Below, one piece after another: positions 10,701 to 25,700 of a stretch of 64,000 nt of DNA. Source of the stretch: Trogon surrucura (taxonomy: Eukaryota > Chordata > Aves > Trogoniformes > Trogonidae). How positions within the stretch are numbered: position 1 is the stretch's first letter; each line of letters begins with the position of its first letter. Under the pieces are notes generated by a model, which had not been told where the DNA came from, ran no database searches, and saw only the letters and a list, made by a program, of their open reading frames with translations. Where the stretch lies: contig CM036658.1 in the NCBI GenBank assembly GCA_020746105.1, forward strand, positions 34,279,004-34,343,003. The letters run 5' to 3'. Made by a program: the position numbers and the translations under genes.

Positions 10701-13700
10701 CTGAGCTCCCAACCATCTGGTAGCCAGACTGACACTGATAATTTGCCTGATTCTCAAAGAAGCGTCCAGTTGTTCCCTGCAAAACAGGTAAGATGGAGAC
10801 ACATCTGAAATGAAGACGCATGACTGGGTCAAAGGGAGGCTGATTTTAATTTCTTTTGTTGTCTTGGTCTAGCTTCTAGCTGAATTTCAGACCGCAGTAA
10901 AGGCTGTCTGCAAAGGAATGCATGCAAATAACTGACACAGAATGTTTTGCCTCAAATAATGCACTCTGCTTTCAGGAAATCTGAGAACACCATCAAAAGA
11001 AAACAGAAAATTTAAGGCTTAAAAGGTAAAAGTTAGAAAGTATTTCCTCTGCTTTCCCTCTTCCTGGCCTATGAGGCCAAAAGATATGTAGACAGACAGA
11101 AAAAAAGTGGGTCAGGGTAAGCTGCCATGAAATTGCCTATTATGATTCTTTAGCTTATAGGTGTATTCAAGGCTGGAGCCCTCAGATATACTACTACTAC
11201 TACTACTACTAGCAGGAGACATCTATAAGTGCCACAGATGCAGCTGCAGGATCTTGAGCAGACAACTGAGGGGCAAAGCTGCAGGTTGAACTCTAACTGA
11301 GGTATTAAAAAATGTCTCTAACTGCAAGAAATGTCTGCATGGCCATGGAGTGATCCTTCCTAAGGAAGACACCACAGAGTGACAGGCATTAATCAGAGGA
11401 TGTACCTGTGTGGGAGTCTGATGAGAAATTGTTGCTATTGCTGCTGGAAACCCATGCAGGAACTGAGATGCAACACACTCACCCCTCCTTTTATTTTAGA
11501 AAATGCAGATTCCCTGGTGGCTAGACTGAAAGAAGGAGGGAGTATATTCAAAGGAAAAATGCTTTAAAAATTCAAATTTAAATCTTCACCATAGTGTTTT
11601 TTGATCTTCCTTACCACAATATTACCCCTGTGCCTCTAAGCACTACATGAGTTAAGTAGTTGTTAAAGGTTTGGGCTACCACAAGGAGATTTTTAACTTT
11701 GGGCATTGTGGCAATGTAACTTGACAAGGAGAATAAAGTTCTGACATTTCATTAAAGAAGTGTGCTTGCATCAAAAGGAGAGAAATTATCCCAAGGTGAT
11801 TTATCTATTGCATATCAGATTTTTGTCACAGTAGTGAAAAAAGCAAGGTTTTTGAACTGGCAACAGTACTTCAAATGTCTCCATATGGTGCTGGAAAGCC
11901 ACCCATGGACCAAATAAATCAGGAGTAAGACACTGAAGACATCACCTGACTGTCATACGGCATGTTGCGTCTTCTAACTGGAAAATCACTTTAAGACAGT
12001 CAATGCTATGGAAGCTGTTTTTCAGACATTATTCTGCTGCAAATTCCCTTATTCTTCCCTTTGCTTATTCCACCCACTCACATGTTTCCTTAATTTCAAC
12101 AAGAAAGTAAAACAGAACAAAGAAAACCCGAACAGTGGCGGCTGTGAAGACATACTCAGTTTGCTATGGTACCAGGCAGATAAGAAAACTCGTTCTGTAC
12201 CTTAATGAAGCCATTCTCAAGCTGTGGTGGTTCTCCACAGGACACTGGGTGGCATGTGGGCAGACTGCCACTCCAGTTGCCAGTAGCCTCACAGGTCCGC
12301 TTCTTCTCGCCCTTGATGTAGAAGCCCTTGTTGCAGCTGTAAGCCACCACTGCTCCAAAGCTGTAGTTGGCCCCACTGGCATAACCATTGCTAATGTGGG
12401 GAGGTTCTCCGCAGCGAACAGGGATACACTGGATGCTCAAAGGAGAAGGATTCCACTGGCCCCCTCGAAGGCACTCGATCTTGGCTGAAGTGTTCAAAAC
12501 AAAGCCTTCCATGCACTTGAAGCTTACAACGGAGCCAGCCACAAACCTGGCTTTACTAATTGACTCCAGGATGCTGTATGAGACAGTGGATGGTTTTTCA
12601 CAAAAATCAGCTATGCAGTGGGGCATCTCCCTGCCCGCTGGAGGCACCCACTTCCCTTCTGCATTGCAAAGCAGCTGAGAGTTATCAGCCAGGCTGTAGC
12701 CATCCGAGCAGAAGTAATAAGCCACATCGCCGAAGAGGCGGTGGCCACTCTCTGGCGATGCATTCTCTATATGGGGTGGTTCATCACAGGATACTGCCAG
12801 GCACTGCTGGTGGCTCACACTCCACTCGCCGCTGGCTAAGCACTCTATGGCTGCAGGGCCAACTAATGTGTAACTGTGGATAAGGAAACCACATAGCAAG
12901 TCAAAAATACAAGCATTGTTAAATGTTACCTACAGTTTCCCGAAGCCCCTGCAGTACAAGCTAGCACCCTGGAAGAATAGCATCCTTTACAAAAGTCATG
13001 ATACACTTCAAAAAGCAAATCCTAAAATCTACATTTATATGGTGAGGTATCATCTGATTACCACTCCTGAACTTTCATTTTGGTTGAAACTACTAAAACA
13101 AACCTAGTATTTTGCTGTGATAGTCTACACAAGCCTCAAAGAAATGATCCCATCAAGAAGTTCTTCCCCTTTAGCAAAAGTGAATGGAGAAGAAAGACAT
13201 GAGAAGCCCATAAAGGCCTTTTGGGTTCTTGTATCAGCCCTATCAATCTATTTTAAAACTTGCAAGCAATGTGAAACTTAGTGAGTTAGCTGGGGATGTT
13301 TTTGCCAATGACGCACATGGTAATTTTGTAGGAACTTCTTCCTAAACCATTAAAAATTGTTACAAAAGTCAATAAAAAATTAATGCTGAGTATGCAACTG
13401 TACCACAAGATTTCTGGTAGTGTAGTTCTATTTCTTTAATCTGTTTCTGGGATGCAGTGGCAGACATTATTCAATGCTGCTCATCATCTCATTTAAATCT
13501 GCTGCTTAAACATGCAGCACTACAGTCACAATACCTGTGACTACGTTCTTCCTCAGTTTTGAGACCTCAGCGGTGTGCTTTCACAGAAAGCAAAGAAACA
13601 CTGACTACAGCAGAACTCCCAGTGACTCCTTCCAGCTGCAGGCTTGAAACTGGCTGTTCAGATTTTGATGGCAACATCTGAAAAAGGGATTTGTTTTGTT

Positions 13701-16700
13701 TGCATGATTTGTTTTCAAAGTCTTATGACTGGACTCCAGAAAACCAGCCTATTATGTACCAATATTTAATATGATCCGCTCTAGTCATTTTCTCAAACAG
13801 CTGTGGCCTTCTTTAGATGTTGCTATCCCATCTCATTTAAAATGCTTGCACAGGAAAGAGCAGCAGCTTTTTAAATTGTAATACAGTCAAGATAACAGAA
13901 TAAGGATGTTTTGCTTCAATTTTTTGGAATAATATTGCCAAGCCAGTTTATAAGAAAAATGCTGGCTTATTAATCTACCGTTTTACATGAAGACAGAGCA
14001 GAAAATCCTTCAAGTCACTTAGGGCCTGATCTGGTAAAAGCTCTGCACACCTACTCTCCCTTTTGGACAGAACAGTTTCAAGAAATTCAGTGGGATTGCT
14101 CACAGGCTGTAAAGATAAGCATGTGCAAAGGTTCTTGCAGGATCAGAGTCCAGTGTTACAATCATGCTCAACATCATCAAAATGGAGCCTCACCTTGGAT
14201 GAAATACAGTCTGAAAAGGTCACTGCGCTGAGTAGATAGAAATCAAAAGAAAAACAATGGACCTCAACAAACAAGGACTCAGACTTCTACATAAGCAGAA
14301 TTTAGAATATCAGAACAGACAGTTCTCAAAACACGCTAGCTTTCTTAAAAGCCTGAAGAGACACAGAAAATCCGTTATGATTCAGGCCTTGAAGTACCAC
14401 AGAAGTACCAGTAGTAACTCCAAGTGAAAGGACTTGCTATTGAATTGGCTATCATTCCCCATGACGACTCTCCATTCTCCTCCACCACAGTGCATTCAGC
14501 TGCAGTGAAACTACTTTAAGAAATGCCTGTACTTCCTGTACTAACCTGACAGCCCACAAAAAAACCTCCATCACATTTAATTTTCAGACAGTTAGGGCAG
14601 AAGCAGTAAAAATTAGTGTGCAGTTATAAAGGACTTGTGAAGCAGTACTCCAGTTTTACTAGTCCTGACTATTGGTGCAGTAGTGCTAGTCTACGTACCC
14701 TTCCTTACACGTGTAAGAGACCGTGTTTCCAAAAGTAAAGTTATTTCCATTGATGACTGCGTCTTTGATGGCAGGAGGGGATCCACAAGAGACGATGTTG
14801 CAAGCTGGAGGAGTACTGTTCCAGTTCCCTGAAGATGCACAGACAAGTACAGAAGGTCCCTGAAGGCTGAGACACAAAGATCATTATTAAGGCTGTCATT
14901 TCAGTCCACGTGAAAAACAGAGAGGGAAAGGCATGCTTTGCTTCTCACTGATTTCCTGGCCTCAGTGAAACCAAGCAGAGTCTCTCACAGACTTCAGCAG
15001 ATGCCAGAGTCTCACCCTCTGTTCATGAAAAAGCACTGCTGATGCTGTCAAAAAAGCTGGTCTTCAGATTACTTTTAAGAGAGAGCTGGTGGAATTCATG
15101 TGGGGCCTCAATGCACTGTGCAGACGCATAAAATCTGGTGTAACTTTGCCATCTTTGAGCCACAAAAGAAAGTCATAGAGGATTTAAACACTGACTTAAG
15201 CTTAAAAATTGACTAGTATGCCATGAACACCATGCCAATCTTGAGACTTGCAACTAGGCCTCAGTCTGAGACCTGGTTCACTCAAGGACTTAAACACTAC
15301 CTTAATTCAGAAAACTGAAGGGAATGCTCCAGTTCAGGCTTTTACAGAAAGGCATTCAGTTCCCTCAGTAAGTAAAGGATTTTACTTGAGTGAATGGCCA
15401 CATACATTCAAAGCTCATGATATTTTTAGGGTTCCTTAGTTATGCACTGTTACGAAAGGTGTGACTCACTTGTCTAAAAAGAAGCATTCAACGCCATGTT
15501 GAGACACCCTGGGTGGAGCCCATGGTCTCCAGCTACCATGTCAGCCAGCTGTACATACCTAGTCCCTTGTCATATCTAAGAGCCCTACACGGGTGTGTCT
15601 GGTTCCTTACAATTTAGTCTCAAATAGTATTAGACCCCCATGTTTAGTTGCCTAAAATGAGTTCAGACATTAACAGAAGAGAACAACACTGACCTGTAAA
15701 ACCCTTAGAGATACGGCATAAGCCTTTGTCAGGGCAGTGGGCTCTGCCTACTTATGGTAACATGTTTAAGACAAAAAACGCATATGAGGTACTTGAAGGA
15801 AGACAGTTGCTCCACACTTAGGTCTGGAAACACTGCATAAGACGGACACTGTTTGGGAGTTTCTCCTGGAGAGGTGACCACAGGAGAGAGGACTTCTCTC
15901 ACCAAGCTATGCTAGACTGGTAAAGGAAAGACTCACAAATAACGTGGTATGTGCTGCCTTTATGTCCTAAGTCCAAGTTCGAAAACTTACTGATATTGGT
16001 AAAAACACCGTCTAGTTTAGTGTGGTACAGATAAGCCCACACTGTGGATCTATGACTTAACACTACACTGGACTGCAGATGAGGTATCCATTTGTATTAT
16101 TACAACTAAAATATCAACCAAATGAGCACACCTCATGAACCTGGACATGCATCTGGACAAGGGAAAATTTGCAGCAGGAAACCACAGAAAAAATTCAGAC
16201 CTAAACAGGCCCATATGAGACCACTTATTTCAGAGTAAATCTGCTAGAGGTACAAGCAGGTATCACAAGACAGAAACTTCCACTTTTAGACACATCCCGG
16301 GATATAGCATCACTGTATTAATAATTTTAATTGCAGCATACTAAAAATGTGTTTCCAATATAATTGCTTAGAAACACAAAACAGAACAAAAGCCTTGAAT
16401 AAATAACAACTATAAAGAGTGCAAGGACTGAATTAGCGACTTCCAGAAGGTTCTTTTACCGAAGGCATTGTAAAACAATAGCAAAACCAGTATTTGGTAT
16501 GTGCCAAAGCTGTAGGGGGATGATAACCTTTAAAGAAAATAAGAACTTTCAAAAATAATGGCAACTACTTTTCTGAGTATTCTAAATATGTCTTTGAGCT
16601 TGATGGTAAAAAAAAAAATCATTGCATATATATGTATAGCAAATCCTGAATGACCTTCTTGAATGGTTTCAGTTTAGGCTGAAACACAAAGTACCTTAAA

Positions 16701-19700
16701 CATATAAAGAAGTCTTTCAAAATCTTGTTTTAGTATTTTATCTTTCCGAGCAATGAACCCAACTTTGTCTCTTTCAGACACAACTTAGTTCTTCTAACAA
16801 CTGTGCCACCTGCATTTGGCTCAGGGATGTTCCTGTGTTTACCTGTATCCATTGTCACAGGTGTATGATACAGAGGAAAGGTAGGTTGTGCCAGTGAGTG
16901 TGTATTTTCCATTGCTGATATTCTGTGGGCTAGGACAAGTCACCATTTCACAAGATGGGGGAGGATGATTCCAAACACCACTAGCAAGGCATAGAATTTC
17001 CTTTTCACCCACTAAGTTGTATCCATCATTGCATCTGAGTAGGAAGAAAGGAAGTGTTATCAAACACAGAGCCTTTTATGCCCAAATTACAAATCAGCCA
17101 TCCCTTTTCTCTCCATCCACACTTGCATACACCTTCCTTCTCTGCGTGGCATAGAGAAGTAGTACTGGAGTAAACATTCAGCTCTGCCAGTGAACAGCCA
17201 CAGCTATAAATCAAATGTCTTTCTATTACTTTAATCTCGTCTTGCTCTTCCACTTCAATCACTCTCAAGTCAGCCATTCTCCTACTTATTGCCAGACTCT
17301 TGATCAGTTATCAATACAGCATTTCAAACATACTGAATTCCTACCTGTACACCACCTTGTTGTGGTATGTAAAATTTGAGCCCAAAATGGCACTGTTCTC
17401 TGGAATAACTGGACCACCACAGGATACAGCTTTAAAAAGACATGATCACAAGAGAGGTTTATACAACACAAATGGAAAAGAATGGAAAACCAGGATTTGC
17501 TTTGTTTTCTCTACATAGGTTTGAAAAGGTGTAAAATCCTAGGTAACACTGAGTTCTTGACTAATCCATAACTGACATTTAGGGCTCTTTAACTGGCAAT
17601 ATTAGTGAGAAATTGGACTAACTGGAAATCAGTAGTTGGAACTGTTCTACAAACCATATACTTGACTGACAGGAGGGCTCCATATCCACCCCTCCCTACA
17701 GATGAAGTAATTGATTTTTTGACATTGTCTTTGCCACTCCTTCCTTTAACCCTGTTGGTTCACCTTATTAATTCTGTTTTTCTAAGGAAACAATTTCTGC
17801 AAATATTACACATATATGTACATGCACCAGCCTGTCCTCTCTGGTTGCTTTTTATCCCTTGAACCACAGTTAACGACCTTTAAGACATTAAGTTCCCACA
17901 AGTTCCTTGAAAACAAGAGGCTAGGTGGAGAAGAAAGACACTTCTAATGTTTGCATTAAAATGAGGTAACTCTATGCCTTTGACGCATTGGAGAATCTGC
18001 AGAAGAGAGCACCACTATGAATACAATAACTAGCAAAGGCTCAACTGGTGCTTACATCTCTTAAGAGAACAGAGACTTCAACACTGAGACGCAGGACTGC
18101 TAGGACAGGGTTTCATTACATGCCATGGTCTCTAATGGCACTACACTACTACTTTTCTCCTTCCATCTCTCTAACAAGACATATTACAACATGGATTCTC
18201 CCCAAGAACTGTACCTTCACAATATGGTACTGGGTGGCTCCATTCTCCAGACTCCATGCATGTAAGTTTAGTTACTCCTGTCAGCTTAAACCCGTCTTTA
18301 CAGGAGAACGTTACTTCACTGCCAACACTGTAAATGTCCCCATGTAAATGGCCATGCTCTGGATTTCCAGGATTACGACACTTCACAGGTTCTGAAGAGG
18401 AAAAGAGAAACTACCAACAACATAACAAAATACCAGGTTTTAGAAACAAGTTGCAGGAGATATCCCTGGGAATTTTCTGAAAGTAGAAAATACTCATAAG
18501 TAGTTTACAGCCTTATCAGCTTTTCTCTGTTCTGTATAATAGTGACAGGCACTGAAGACTCATGCAAGCAAGCTAATCGATAAGGAAGAACCCTCTGTAA
18601 CTGATTTTGCATTCATTGTCAGAAGCAAACATATCTTGCAGTCATTTTTCCCATGGAAAATGGAAAGCCCATTCCAGCATGTCGAGCCCTGAAGAGGAAA
18701 TCAACTCAGCTACCGTTTATCTTAACCTATACTATCGTTGTCTTCTTCACGCAAAGTTACCTTGCTTAATGTTTTCACACGCAGCTCAAGCCCTACTTGC
18801 ATGCCTGTATTTAAACATTTCTTCACATTTAAATGTTTCTTCACTGCACAGCTTTATTCAGAGAAGTGGCACATTGTGGCATGCACGCTTCCCAGGTCTT
18901 CAGCACATACGCTCCATGTGCAAAAGGACTTTGCACCTGTGTTATGTTCTGGAGCAGAATCTCAATGATGGCTGTCTCCATAAGGAGAGCTGAGTTCTCA
19001 GGAAACAAAAGGAGACACTTCGTCACAGCCTCATTCAGGTCAAAGTGACCTGGAGATGGTAGCATGCTTGCCCTGTCCTTCCTTAGATACAAATTACTGG
19101 CAACTGTCTTCCACAGTGGCAGGCAGGATACCGGCCCACACAGAATCTTGAAAAGGCTAGCTGTATGTTTTTCTTTCCCATACCTGCACATTTTTTACCA
19201 TCTCCTGTGTAAGGAGGGATGCAAGTGCAAACATAGGATCCATTTGTGTTGAGACAAGATGCATGCTCATCACAGTCTGATCCAACTGCACATTCATCAA
19301 CATCTGCAAAACAGAAGCACAAAAAAGATGTCTCTAGGGTGGTATTTGTAATAAGTATCTGCTTTAAATTTCTGTCTCAAACACTGCCAAGAGGAATTGC
19401 TTTAATTAGTATAATTAAACACCACCTTTACCTCAATCACATTTTTGAAGCACTAGTAAAAATATTTAATATTTAAATTAATATCTACACTTTCTATAAA
19501 ATTTCCTATACAGTATCATGACAGGTGAGAAAATTAGGCACAAATCCTACTATCCTTGTTAAAACTTCCACCAAAAGGATCTAGTTTCCAAGTACTAAAA
19601 AACCAAGTATTTTAACTCTCGTGCTTTTACTACTAGTTTGGACAGACACTATGAGGTCTAAATACTTGCTTGGGGAAATCCTTTGCATTTCAAACTTCCC

Positions 19701-22700
19701 ACCTGTAAGACATGAAAACTTAGTCAATAGGGGAAACACTCTGAACACAAAACATGATTAGAGCCCCATTTTTGCTGAAGAGAATTAGAGTACACTAGGA
19801 ATTAAATTAAGTGACTGTAGCTGTCAGATAAAATTAGTCCAAAATGCAGTAGTTATTACAATTAACTATTTTTTAGGATAGTAGTGCCTAGAAACGTCAA
19901 CTGATGATTTATCCTCCATGTGGCTTGATAACATACAGCAGGAAATCCCTCACTCCAGAATGCTTAATATCAACTTTAAAATCCTGACTGTACAGAAGCG
20001 TTCTTGGTATGCAAACAGTAAGTCATTAATTGTAAAAGGCTAGTTTCAAAGTATCTAACTGAAAAATGCTGGCATCAGAGATTATTCTTTATATAAACCA
20101 CACTGCTAGAGATAACATTCTTCATTTAAAAGTCCTGTTACAGGACAGCCGTTGAACTAGGTATACTATGTAGACATATAACTTGGCTAAAAAAGCAACA
20201 AAATTTACTGAATTGGTGTGTTTATTCTTCATTGCTGAATGAGTCTAGACAGCATGAGAAGAACACATGTTCTGAAAAGGAGTTTCTTTCTGACATGCAG
20301 GGTGAAAACTGCACATTAAAATCAAAACAGTTGCCAATTACACAAGTATCAAGAAAAGCAAAGTGCTACCACAACAGAACCGGAGTGACGACTCCTCCTT
20401 GTAATGTCTTGTAAGACAAGGAAGGGTGGAAAGACACTGAGTCAGATCCCTAAGATCAGAGCAAAATAAATGCTTCAGGGTATGGGTGTACTCAGCTTTG
20501 TTAGCACCTGCTTGGAGCGTGAATCAGAAATGTAAACAGGTAGGTTAGGGTGCCAAAGCTACTGTTGTTTTCATTTTCTCCTCAGCTTATTCTGCTTCAT
20601 GAGAGACAAAGCAAACTGGAAGGTGGGGCACAGGGACTTTTCTTTCTCAACATCATGCTTCCTGCTGCACAAATTTCAAACTATTTGGACAGCACTGCAG
20701 CACTCGCTCTGGGACTGCTCCTCTTTAGGCCTTGGTATAAAGTGGGAAGGAAAAAACCCCAGAGGAACAACAGACTGGACAGTCTGGAGGTTCTGGAGTC
20801 CTGGTAAACAGGATCCTATGAAACCAGATGGGCCCTATCCCAAAATGAATTTTAGCAGAACTAAAAGACTCTTAGCTTTCTTTTTGTTTGTCTTCACTGA
20901 GAAAAAAAAAGTGTTACATCTACATAAAAAATTAAGAGTGAAATAAAACATAAATGTTGCCAGGTTTCTACTCGGCAGCTCCCAGGACAGGCATGACTAA
21001 GAGAGCAGCAACCCAAGTACACCTAGCTAGTGGATTCCAGCAGAGATCTGCTGGAGACATGGCCCTACAGGAACAGCCGCACCCAGTCCTTTGTAAGTAT
21101 TACAACACTGGTTTGTCTCAACTTTCAGATTCTGCAGCTTCATCTAGTACATCAGACCCAGCTGACTGGCAAGTAAGTTATGGTGTGGTAGCTATGTGAA
21201 CTGTGTCTATAGACAAGCGCACTCCCATCCCTCTCAACGCTGCTGCAGCTTGCTGCAGAGCACCAACAAACCCCCACAGTGGAAGAAGGCTCAGAAGAGA
21301 TGGGCAAAGCTGATCTGCCCAAGAACCCTAAGCAATAATGCAGGGTGTGACTGACCACTGCTGTTACAAAGAAGCTGACTCAAAACAAGGGGACAGGCTG
21401 CTGGCCTTTATTTTAGGTAAACAGCTATCAACAGCTGAGTGGATCAACCAGTGACATAAATTCTCCTCTCTGAGTTCATCAAAGGAGTGTGAATGTCTCC
21501 CTGAATTAGACAGAGTTGAGAAGGGGAGATATTCAATATGTGCCTCAAAGAGTATAAAACCCAGACACCTAGCAATGGGCTTAAGCTGGCTTTAACTCAC
21601 ATACTTGTTACCAGCTACTGCAGATGCCCAGTATCATGTTGGTGAGCATATCACAGAGACATAATGGAAAACACACTGGTATTGTAACTGAACTGTGTGT
21701 TCCAGTTGCTGTATTTGCTAAGTGTAAGTTGTATTTATTTGCATTGTGTTATGCAGTAAATTTTTTGTCACTCTGCTAAATCAGAAATCTTGTGCAGCAT
21801 CAACTATCTTTGAACAAGTAAATCTGATATTAAACATTACAACCTCCATACATGGAACATCTTGAAGAACCTGGTCAGAGACTACAGGATGCTGACAGTG
21901 TGCTGAAGCACAGGGAAACGCACAGGTTCGAAACAGAGAATGTAAGGACTATAGGCCTAAATGAACCTGGAAGGATGGAGGCTGGGAGTGCAATGCAGCC
22001 TTATTAAGTATAAGGTGTGCAGCACAGAAGAGGACTGACATAGGTACCAGAATGTAGTTTTGGTTTCACATAATGCTGAACACGGTATTTCAGAAATGTG
22101 AGTATTCTCGAATGTGATTTCTGGGACTCTGGTCAGCCTTCACAATTTCCAAATTAATCCCACCCAAACCCAAAGACAGAGAAGTACAGGATCATCAGCC
22201 CATGCAGCCACATGTATGGTACATCTCACCAAGGCAAGATGGTGAAATGCTGTTCCAGCTCCCATTGTCTAGGCACAACATCCTGGAGTCGCCCAACAAA
22301 TAGTAGCCATTGTTGCAGTGATAGGTAACGGTACTGCCAGCAAAAAAGTCCTCAGCTGAATAATACCCATTTTCCAAAGGTGGAGGCACTCCACAGCTGA
22401 TTCCTGCAACATGAGTGAAAAGAGGTACAGATATTAGTAGAGTGCACACAGATCAGCTCCGGAATAATTCTGCATGAGAGCCCCCACCTCAGACGTTTTT
22501 CTCTGCAACTCTGCAATCCCATCTGCAAGAAGGTTCAGACCTTTTCTCAGATAGCTAATTGACTCCAGTCCCAGTGGAGGGTTTTATTTTGTGGTGACTT
22601 GTCAGCCAGAGACTGAGCATGACTCTCCAGGCCCTGCTACTCTGCTTGCTCTGGAAGGGTCAACTGTGACTAAGATATGGGTAGATACCCTTCAGTCACA

Positions 22701-25700
22701 GGACACATTCCCTGATAATAATTGGTTCTTGCTGAGTTTTAAGGAAAAAGGAAAAGTAAATTTGCCTCCATGTTGGAGATTAAAATGGTTTACTTGTAGA
22801 ATATTAGAATTAATTGTGGGATCACTTAAAATTACGATGGACTGGAAGTTTTTTTGACTTATGAGTGACACTGCTTAGCATGAGTAGCCAGACTTACTGA
22901 AGTCTTAGGCCTGTCTGTAGACTTTTAGCTAAATACTGCGGAGTTGAGGCTGAAGCAAGGCCCAGAAACCGATTAGAAAGATAAGATCAACAGAAACTGC
23001 ATTCTCAAGATAAGAATGCCCACCTGGAGACAGAGAAAGGATCCAGTGAGGAACAAGAAGACCCCAGATCCAAATACTACTATTGGGACGAACCACTGTG
23101 TGAGGGGAGGCAACTTGGATTGTAAGGGTGTGGATTTCTTTGTTCAGGGTCCACTCTTGCAGGGTCCTGGCTCAAACTGAAATAAACTGACTATGGCAGA
23201 GCCTAGGGTCTGAACTTCTTCACAGTTGGGTGTTAAGACTAGATCTAGCCGCACCTAGACTGCTCTAAGTGCGGAACTTTCTGCGGAAAGCAGAAATCGT
23301 AGAACCTTGGCAACTTGCATGTATACAGCCCAGTTTCTTAGAAGAAATCCCGTAAGTCTTAGAGCATTTCTAAGACCTGACAGAGTTATTTGTTGCCTTA
23401 AAGAAATTAAGATACTAATGCCAAGGATTTTTCTTCAAACCAGATGTTCTCAGTAATGCTTAAAAACCACAGAGATATTCTAGCATTTCCTGTGCATCTT
23501 CCACACTCCCAGTCCCACTAAGAAGGAAAGTTCAGACTATCAGACTGAAGATCCAAATAGACTCATATCTGCCATGAACAGTGACAGGGTGCAAATAAGA
23601 GCTAGTATTTCCTAATCCTGCCAGCCCACTGAGACAACTCACTTTCACAACGGGGGAAAGGCCGTGTCCACTGTCCCAGGTTAAGGCAGTGTTGAACAGA
23701 GTTTCCCACTATCTGGAAGCCAGGGTCACAGGAAAGGCTCACTTTTGACCCTGGCTTTAAATCAGCAGAAGAGGCCCGCAGATGTGGTATGGATCCTTGC
23801 AAAGACGGACAGTCTGTGGACAAAATATGTGCATACAGTAAGAGATACAGCTACATGCAGAAATGAATAAACTTGTTACCTGACTGTTTGATCTTGTATA
23901 AGTTTATCCAGGAGAAGGTTTTGGGAAATGTTATGTATGCTACATCCTGCTCAAATTCAAACAGTTTTGAGAATCGTCAACATACAACATTAGAAAAGGA
24001 ATCTGTAGGAAAAGCAGTGAGGAGGCAGTAGGTATTTTAACACCATCCAATTATCTTTAGAATAAAAGACAAGAAAAACTTCTTTTCTGACCGAACACCA
24101 TCTTCACTCTTTCCCCATCTCAATTCAGGAAGCAATAAATCTTTGTCAGATTCCAATGAACTTTTGTTACAAACGCCTGGAATTTGAGGAATGAAGGTTG
24201 AATGTTCTAACCATCAAATTATCAAAATAATTTATTCAAGGTTAGTAGGGCAAAGGCTGCAAGCTAGCATATTTGATCTCATAAAAGAGTCTTATAATTT
24301 TGTTCAGGAAAAAAGGGTTCTAGGAAATAAAAGTTCTAACCGGCACAAAATATACTCTTGTAATCTATCTTCACTCTTCCAACAACCCCTGGCAGGAAAT
24401 CTGGCCAGGCTAGTACATTCCCTTTTTGGAGTTCTTCTGGACAGGATGTAGCCAGAGATTTTACCTGTGGATTTAAAAGAGTTGATTAGGTGCTGTTTAA
24501 AGACCATGTAGAAAAACAATGTGAAAAATATCCCTTCCATGTCTGCATGCAACCCTAGAACAAATCATTGAATAAATTTGTTCGTTCTTTCTAGCACAAG
24601 AGCCTTCTGGCTGAACTACTTGCTATTCTGTACTTCTAAGCCAGCTAGCTGTGGACAAGCATGTACTGAGGCAATACCTGAAGGAATACTTGTCACACAA
24701 GCAAAGTGTAAAACAGCTCTTGAAACACAATTGTGTTTGCAGTGTGAAAGAAAAATGTATTTATGTCACAGAAAAAGGCAGATACAGGAATGCAACATGA
24801 AAACTTGACTTAGTTGCAGGAAAATGTCAAATAAGAGCCAAAAAGAACTTGAATGCTGAATATCTGCATTCCGCAAACTCTGCTGGTGTTGCAGCAAGTT
24901 TAAGGAACAGAAAGACAAAACAGAGGGTTTAATAAAGCAATTTGTGGTTTTCAGGACACAAGTTCTGTGAACTGAATGGACCAGGCTGTTCTAAACACTG
25001 CAGGCAAGGCCTACCAACCTCAATACTAACAGCAGTATTGGCATTGCCTTAAACCAAAGCAGAACAGGACCATAACTAACCATGTACTGAAACAAGAACT
25101 ATATACGCAAACTAAGGACAGAAGAAAGAAGGGAACACACTGCTAGATAAACAGCAGATTAGTAACTTGAGAGTAGATCTGGTCAAGTATCTTTGAGGGA
25201 AGTTTTCCACTTAAAACATAATTCCTTTAATGACACCACTATTGGTTTCTTTTGCATTCTTACTACATGAAACTGAAATGCCGATGGGAATGCTTAACCT
25301 GTTCCAGTATTGTATATTAAGGTTAAAAAAAAATAATTCAATAAGGTAAAAATACTTCTATTCCTTCACTGCGACTCTGAGAATCTATTACACATAGTAA
25401 CATCATTGTATTTCTATCTGACCACCAACAGAAGAAACCCAGGGACTACAACCCCAAATGGCACAGCACTTTTAAGCTATTCAGACACCAGTGTATATTG
25501 CATGCAATAGCAAGAATATGCAGACAGACCTTTAACAATGGGATGTTACAGAAATATTCCATAGTGCTCCCTTGAAAGGAGCTCCAATGTCCCAACCCCA
25601 ACATTTGTAAAAAAGAAGGCTGTCCAGTTCCATTGGATGCTCAGAGAGATTTCTGCTACATTAAAGTGTTTTAAAACCGTAAATGAAAGATTAGGGCTTT

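Larger units (their letters stand above)
17430..22229. other. SVEP1 introns around sushi 7 and EGF 7
   Basis: Introns 17430-18214, 18392-19183 and 19304-22229. The 2.9-kb intron upstream of EGF 7 holds only short ORFs (for example 20550-20946) with no splice support and no repeat signature that I recognise. Confidence 0.5.

Noticed and set aside
7997-10776. CRISPR-like or tandem DNA repeat array
   Set aside because: Repetition is at the protein level (sushi modules) with strong divergence of DNA; there are no short identical repeats or spacers.
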